From contig JAIXZQ010000105.1 of assembly GCA_027489475.1 (NCBI GenBank), positions 1 through 6,693 of the forward strand: DNA of 6,693 nucleotides, in the 5' to 3' direction. The notes beneath the pieces were generated by a model. That model did not search any database. It saw only the letters and a program-made list of their open reading frames with translations, and was not told the origin of the DNA. A program made the position numbers and the translations under genes. This stretch comes from Methylophilus sp. GTDB taxonomy: Bacteria > Pseudomonadota > Gammaproteobacteria > Burkholderiales > Methylophilaceae. Below, one piece after another: positions 5,619-6,693 of this stretch. Numbering within the stretch: position 1 is the stretch's first letter; each line of letters begins with the position of its first letter.

Positions 5619-6693
5619 CTAATCCAGCCAAGACTTGACCCAGCGCAAAGCCTTGCGAAGCCCTTTACGACCAAAGGTACGCTTGCATGCCACTTTTGCG
5701 TCATAGAGGTAAAACGGTAGTTGCGAACGCCAATTCAAACGCCGCCCCGTCATGCCAAGATAACGCTGTAATACTTGTCTTCGCCCTGCCCAGTGCAGTT
5801 TGTGTAAAGCACGTGTCAGGTCAGCCAAACGATGTTTTAACACTGTCGCAGTGGCGGTCGCATGCAGTCTAGCGGTATCAATCAGTACGAATTCTAGGCG
5901 CTGATGGTGGGTTTGCACCAAAATATTGCCGCCCGAAAAATCTCTAAAATAAATCCCGCTGTTGTGCATATGTAAGGTAAAACGCGCAAATGCCTGATAC
6001 AAATCCACGTCGTTCACCTCTTCAAACTGTGTCTGCCCCTGCTTAAACGCAGCAAACGCTTTTGAAATTGGAAAAGCATGCGGGACGTACGCTGAGATAA
6101 ACAAATTTTGTCGCAAGGTTGGATCTTCGCTGTGCTCGATAAAAGCCAGCGGCATGGCCGTACCGACACCTCGTCTGAGCAATTCCATGGCACCATTCCA
6201 GCTACGTTTTGCCTTGCTGGGTTTTTGTCTATCCAGCCAGAGCTTATGCCAATACATCCTGATTGGCTTTTTAACAGTGACTGGTTGCGAAACATCACAC
6301 GGATCGTCTAGCGACCAGATGGCATTGCGCGCATGGCGAAGCGCCTTTTGTTTTTCGGGTACAGCCAGACGGTCAGGATGCCATGCCTGCCAGCGTTGCT
6401 GCGCCTGATCTGCATTGGCAGCCAATAGCATGCCGCGCCAAGGACCTTCATTGATTGGGAAATACTGCATACCTGTCAGATGCGCATGAATAATTGTCCC
6501 ACTTAAGCGAGGTTGCGGCGACATTAACTGCGCCTGTTCAGGGCTAGACCACAGCAAATAGACCGGTGACTCCGTTAACATGGGGATTTGCGTTAATATC
6601 TGCCCATCTCGATGTAAGCAGCGCGCGTGTTGCAAACTAGAGGCCGTGTAGATCTGATTCAACAAGGCACTGTGGCCATTGACTGTCCATGCA
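5619..6693 (-). CDS. Lipopolysaccharide kinase InaA/WaaP-like protein (5' partial)
   Basis: A protein-kinase-like fold of the family that phosphorylates Kdo or heptose in the inner core of LPS. Residue numbers count from TTG 6665. The catalytic loop is HNSGIYFRDFSGGNILV, with catalytic D242 and metal-binding N247; the DFG-equivalent is VLIDTAR with D263. The region KAKRSWNGAMELLRRGVGT (151-169) matches the family's helix before the small-lobe strands, and the ATP lysine is probably K132 or K133. The C-terminus (about 324-346) is strongly basic and may sit on the inner membrane. About 120 residues precede the kinase fold and resemble nothing I can name, making it longer than WaaP (about 265). 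The frame continues without a stop to base 6693 and the TTG has no ribosome binding site, so the true start is probably outside the window. Substrate is uncertain. It is followed by pqqA, which has its own candidate promoter. Confidence 0.82.
   Translation of the reverse strand, partial: AWTVNGHSALLNQIYTASSLQHARCLHRDGQILTQIPMLTESPVYLLWSSPEQAQLMSPQPRLSGTIIHAHLTGMQYFPINEGPWRGMLLAANADQAQQRWQAWHPDRLAVPEKQKALRHARNAIWSLDDPCDVSQPVTVKKPIRMYWHKLWLDRQKPSKAKRSWNGAMELLRRGVGTAMPLAFIEHSEDPTLRQNLFISAYVPHAFPISKAFAAFKQGQTQFEEVNDVDLYQAFARFTLHMHNSGIYFRDFSGGNILVQTHHQRLEFVLIDTARLHATATATVLKHRLADLTRALHKLHWAGRRQVLQRYLGMTGRRLNWRSQLPFYLYDAKVACKRTFGRKGLRKALRWVKSWLD

Noticed and set aside
6688..6690. ATG near the right edge as start of the kinase
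   Set aside because: It is out of frame with the kinase and its frame stops after 17 codons.

Overview
The window looks like chromosomal DNA of a methylotrophic betaproteobacterium, most likely of the family Methylophilaceae (Methylophilus/Methylotenera-like). The reasons are a PqqA precursor peptide of the 23-residue MW(x)KPA type, a cupredoxin with amicyanin-like copper-ligand spacing, and a DUF3034 outer-membrane protein, in DNA of medium G+C. The placement is inference from protein appearance; no rRNA or other marker is present. I see no mobile element, tRNA, rRNA or CRISPR array.

Region 1 (1-3309, minus strand) is an apparent three-gene operon, read right to left: a lipoprotein-like group 1 truncated hemoglobin (2872-3309), a periplasmic amicyanin-like cupredoxin (2256-2846) and a large inner-membrane GGDEF-EAL protein (1-2246) whose C-terminus runs off the left edge. 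Gaps are 25 and 9 nt. Diverging from it across a 165-nt intergenic region is a DUF3034 family outer-membrane beta-barrel gene (3475-4380, plus strand). Together these could form an envelope-spanning module: outer-membrane barrel, periplasmic heme and copper proteins, and a membrane sensor whose intact EAL domain hydrolyses cyclic di-GMP. The GGDEF motif is degenerate (DADEF). That the heme or copper protein feeds the sensor is a hypothesis.

Region 2 (4381-5263) is a short convergent intergenic stretch and an unrecognised exported protein with six cysteines (4526-5263, minus strand).

Region 3 (5364-5562) is a short transcription unit for pqqA: a candidate sigma70-type promoter with an upstream TCATGA-TTT-TCATGA palindrome, a 23-codon pqqA gene with a strong ribosome binding site, and a textbook intrinsic terminator 18 nt after the stop codon. 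No pqqB-E genes follow, so this is a stand-alone PQQ precursor peptide gene.

Region 4 (5619-6693, minus strand) is a WaaP/InaA-type lipopolysaccharide kinase-like gene whose reading frame stays open to the right edge, so its true start is probably outside the window.
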